Below, piece after piece: positions 6,422-8,140 of a stretch of 8,140 nucleotides of DNA. The position numbers were made by a program, and so were the translations under genes. The notes beneath the pieces were generated by a model. The model was not told where the DNA came from. It was given only the letters and a program-made list of their open reading frames with translations, and did no database searches. The stretch spans positions 1 to 8,140 of the forward strand of contig DGTA01000156.1 of the NCBI GenBank assembly GCA_002394165.1, in the 5' to 3' direction. Each line of letters begins with the position of its first letter. The stretch's first letter is position 1. Source of the stretch: Lachnospiraceae bacterium UBA4348 (GTDB taxonomy: Bacteria; Bacillota; Clostridia; Lachnospirales; Lachnospiraceae).

Positions 6422-7005
6422 GCCGAAGGGCACAGGTGGAACGCACCACAAAAGAGACGAAGATCAGTGTGACCATCGATCTGGACGGAAAGGGCGTCTA
6501 TGATATCAATACCGGGATCGGCTTTTTTGATCATATGCTGGAAGGCTTTGCCAGGCACGGACTGTTTGACCTGACCGTGTCCGCGCAGGGAGATCTTCAC
6601 GTGGACGATCATCATACGGTGGAGGATACCGGTATCGTGCTTGGGACAGCTATTGCGCGGGCTCTCGGCGACAAAAAGGGGATCGTCCGCTACGGCGACA
6701 GGATGCTGCCGATGGATGAGGTGCTGGTAGCCTGCGCGGTGGATCTGGGAGGCCGGCCGTACCTTTCCTTTGACGATGCTTTTGAGGGCCGGATGCTCGG
6801 GAGCATGAATTCGGACATGATCCGTGAATTCTTCTATGCGCTCAGCTACAGCGCCATGATGAACATCCACCTGCATGTGATGGAGAAAGGCAATGCCCAT
6901 CATATGGCGGAAGCCATGTTCAAGGCTTTTGCCAAGGCATTGTCCATGGCAGTGTCTGTTGACCCGAGAATCGAGGATGTCCTGTCAACGAAAGGAGCGA
7001 TCTGA
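6418..7005 (+). CDS. hisB: Imidazoleglycerol-phosphate dehydratase
   Basis: HisB removes water from imidazole-glycerol phosphate to give imidazole-acetol phosphate, using manganese bound by histidines and glutamates. The 195-residue protein is the single-function form, without the N-terminal histidinol-phosphatase domain found in enterobacterial HisB. It shows RTTKETKI (9-16), TGIGFFDHML (32-41), the metal-binding DDHHTVEDTG (63-72), the second metal motif NAHHMAEAMFKAFAKAL (159-175) and the typical STKG near the C-terminus. The ATG overlaps the hisD stop (ATGA, 6418-6421), and a GGAGGGAGAG stretch just upstream provides the ribosome binding site inside hisD. A histidinol-phosphatase is still needed and is not encoded here. 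hisI starts one base past the hisB stop. Confidence 0.97.
   Translation: MSRRAQVERTTKETKISVTIDLDGKGVYDINTGIGFFDHMLEGFARHGLFDLTVSAQGDLHVDDHHTVEDTGIVLGTAIARALGDKKGIVRYGDRMLPMDEVLVACAVDLGGRPYLSFDDAFEGRMLGSMNSDMIREFFYALSYSAMMNIHLHVMEKGNAHHMAEAMFKAFAKALSMAVSVDPRIEDVLSTKGAI
6991..6997 (+). promoter_or_regulatory. Ribosome binding site fixing the hisI GTG start
   Basis: AAAGGAG, inside the 3' end of hisB, lies 9 bases before the GTG at 7007. An in-frame ATG at 6893 would add 38 residues that only read the hisB sequence in another frame and do not resemble HisI. Confidence 0.75.
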
Positions 7006-7006
7006 G

Positions 7007-7351
7007 GTGGAAGAGGTCTTTCTTGCCTGGGAAGAACTGAAAAAAGGGGCGGACAGCCTGGTGCCGGTGATCGCGGCCGATCATGAGACAAACGAGGTGC
7101 TCATGCTCGCCTACATGAATAAGGAAGCCTACGAAAAGACCCTGAAGGAGGGCCGGATGACCTACTTCAGCCGCAGCCGGAATGAGCTGTGGACAAAAGG
7201 CCTGACTTCCGGTCATTTCCAGTATGTAAAAGAACTGCGGATCGACTGTGACAATGATACGATCCTGGCTCTGGTGGACCAGGTCGGGGCGGCCTGTCAT
7301 ACCGGAAACAGGAGCTGCTTTTACAGGAAGCTGGCGGGAGAATCAAGATGA
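7007..7351 (+). CDS. hisI: Phosphoribosyl-AMP cyclohydrolase, stand-alone
   Basis: HisI opens the adenine ring of phosphoribosyl-AMP, the third step of histidine synthesis, using zinc and magnesium. The 114-residue protein carries LVPVIAADHETNEVLMLAYM (18-37) and a YFSRSRNELWTKGLTSGH block (53-70). The catalytic DCDNDTILALVDQVGAACHTG (80-100) is followed by NRSCFY. Expected metal ligands are visible: Cys81, Cys97 and Cys104 for zinc, and Asp80, Asp82 and Asp84 for magnesium. The protein ends right after the cyclohydrolase domain, so it is not fused to HisE, and the PR-ATP pyrophosphatase must be encoded elsewhere. The start is GTG, one base past the hisB stop. The hisI stop overlaps the next start by ATGA. 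Confidence 0.95.
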   Translation: MEEVFLAWEELKKGADSLVPVIAADHETNEVLMLAYMNKEAYEKTLKEGRMTYFSRSRNELWTKGLTSGHFQYVKELRIDCDNDTILALVDQVGAACHTGNRSCFYRKLAGESR

Positions 7352-8082
7352 AGCGGTCCTTGAGCAGGGATATGATCAAAGTGCTGGCAGTCGTCGCCAT
7401 GACATTGTGTCACATCAGCCAGGTGTTTTTGGTGCCCGGTGCCTGCGGACAGGCAATGAGGTGCATGGGGAGCTTTACCGCGGCGGTCATGTGCTGGTTT
7501 GTGACAGAGGGCGTCGAAAAGACTTCCTCGCCCGTTAATTATGCCAAAAGGCTGATGTTTTTTGCCGTACTCTCACAGATTCCCTACTGCCTGGCGTTTA
7601 CGAAAGACAGGGTCATCAGCTGGCAGGGGCTGAACATGATTTATTCACTCCTGATGGTAATGCTGATGGTGTTTTTCCTCGATACGGAGCCGGACCGCAG
7701 GTGGAGGATCCTCTATACCGCAGCGGCGGCAGCTGCCTCCCTGGCGGGTGACTGGAGTCCCTGGCTGATGTTGTTCACGCTTTTGTTTGTCTGGGCGGGG
7801 AAGGACAGGACCAGAATGTGCGTGAGCTTCCTGGTCAGCTTTGCAGTCTACTCCGGATCAGTATTCTTCCACAAGATCCTTTTCGGGGAGGGAGCATGGA
7901 AAGCCCTGGCCGGCGCGGCCGGTGAGGGAGCCGGGATCCTGGCTGCCGGCTGTCTGATCTGTTTCGTTTATAACGGAAAGAGGGGCAGGTTCCCGAATGC
8001 GGGGAAATGGTTCTTCTATGCCTATTACCCGCTGCATCTGGCGGTCATCGGGATCATCCGGATACTTCTTATGCGCGGGTGA
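7348..8082 (+). CDS. TraX-family integral membrane protein
   Basis: This 244-residue, very hydrophobic protein resembles the TraX family, named after the F-plasmid protein that acetylates pilin. Chromosomal members are common in Clostridia and have no assigned substrate that I know of. Family-like features are the N-terminal RDMIKVLAVVAMTLCHISQVF (about 8-27) and MGSFTAAVMCWFVTEGVEKTS (40-60). YAKRLMFFAVLSQIPYCLAF (65-84) and the C-terminal AYYPLHLAVIGIIRILL (225-241) continue the pattern. I see about eight hydrophobic segments, roughly at 10-28, 42-56, 68-84, 95-111, 120-148 (possibly two), 158-175, 195-208 and 222-241. The His in TLCHIS matches the family's DHI position, with Cys in place of the usual Asp. 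The ATG overlaps the hisI stop and follows GGGAG (7336-7340), so it is probably cotranscribed with the his genes. It has no evident role in histidine synthesis and may simply ride on the operon. No plasmid transfer genes are nearby. Confidence 0.82.
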   Translation: MKRSLSRDMIKVLAVVAMTLCHISQVFLVPGACGQAMRCMGSFTAAVMCWFVTEGVEKTSSPVNYAKRLMFFAVLSQIPYCLAFTKDRVISWQGLNMIYSLLMVMLMVFFLDTEPDRRWRILYTAAAAAASLAGDWSPWLMLFTLLFVWAGKDRTRMCVSFLVSFAVYSGSVFFHKILFGEGAWKALAGAAGEGAGILAAGCLICFVYNGKRGRFPNAGKWFFYAYYPLHLAVIGIIRILLMRG

Positions 8083-8083
8083 C

Positions 8084-8121
8084 AAAAAAAACTTGCATTT
8101 ATGCGTCAACCCTTATATAAT
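8084..8121 (+). promoter_or_regulatory. Strong sigma-A promoter for a gene right of the window
   Basis: A run of eight A (8084-8091) precedes TTGCAT (8093-8098), then 17 bases, then TATAAT (8116-8121). The -10 is exact consensus, the -35 matches four of six, and the A-tract resembles an UP element. The expected start is near 8127-8129, so the transcript leaves the window almost at once. An imperfect inverted repeat, GGGTGAC (8077-8083) against GTCAACCC (8105-8112) with one bulged A, flanks the -35. No terminator for the traX transcript is visible, so some read-through is likely. The 58 bases after traX hold nothing else I can identify. Confidence 0.75.
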
Positions 8122-8140
8122 CTCGTTTTCGACAGTTGAG

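Noticed and set aside
8071..8092. Intrinsic terminator after traX on either strand
   Set aside because: The A/T run has no stable GC hairpin next to it, and it fits better as an A-tract upstream of the -35 box.

Overview
The window reads as chromosomal housekeeping DNA from a moderately GC-rich Firmicute, most probably class Clostridia and Lachnospiraceae-like. The evidence is gene content, not a database match. RecU is a Firmicutes/Mollicutes-type Holliday junction resolvase. HisG is the short form that needs HisZ. The YgiQ-type radical SAM protein, the RluA-family enzyme and the stand-alone HisI look clostridial. Every gene is on the + strand and tightly packed, with strong AGGAGG-like ribosome binding sites. 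I see no IS element, phage gene, CRISPR array, tRNA or rRNA, and no gene-free stretch longer than 94 bases.

Block 1 (2-3121) holds the 3' part of a ygiQ-type radical SAM gene, a two-TM protein of unknown function, an RluA-family pseudouridine synthase with an S4 domain, and recU. The first two genes overlap by ATGA and the others are 25-27 bases apart. They form a plausible operon whose promoter lies left of the window.

Block 2 (3118-3215) is a short control region. A promoter with exact consensus hexamers (TTGACA, 17 bases, TATAAT) has a -35 box that contains the recU stop codon. Just past the expected transcription start lies a 22-base imperfect palindrome, a candidate operator. A 7-bp hairpin and the hisZ ribosome binding site follow. 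No T-box, leader peptide or intrinsic terminator is visible.

Block 3 (3216-8082) is a histidine operon, hisZ-hisG-hisD-hisB-hisI, followed by a TraX-family membrane protein gene whose start overlaps the hisI stop. HisZ and HisG together carry out the first step (PRPP + ATP to PR-ATP). HisI opens the adenine ring of PR-AMP, HisB dehydrates imidazole-glycerol phosphate, and HisD performs the last two oxidations. hisE, hisA, hisH, hisF, hisC and a histidinol-phosphatase are absent here and must lie elsewhere if the pathway is complete. Start overlaps (ATGA at hisZ/hisG, hisD/hisB and hisI/traX) suggest translational coupling.

Block 4 (8083-8140) contains a second strong promoter (A-tract, TTGCAT, 17 bases, TATAAT) for a gene to the right of the window.

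I found no clear new biological system. The points most worth checking are the candidate his operator, the coupling of a TraX-like membrane protein to the his operon, and the uncharacterised membrane protein coupled to ygiQ.
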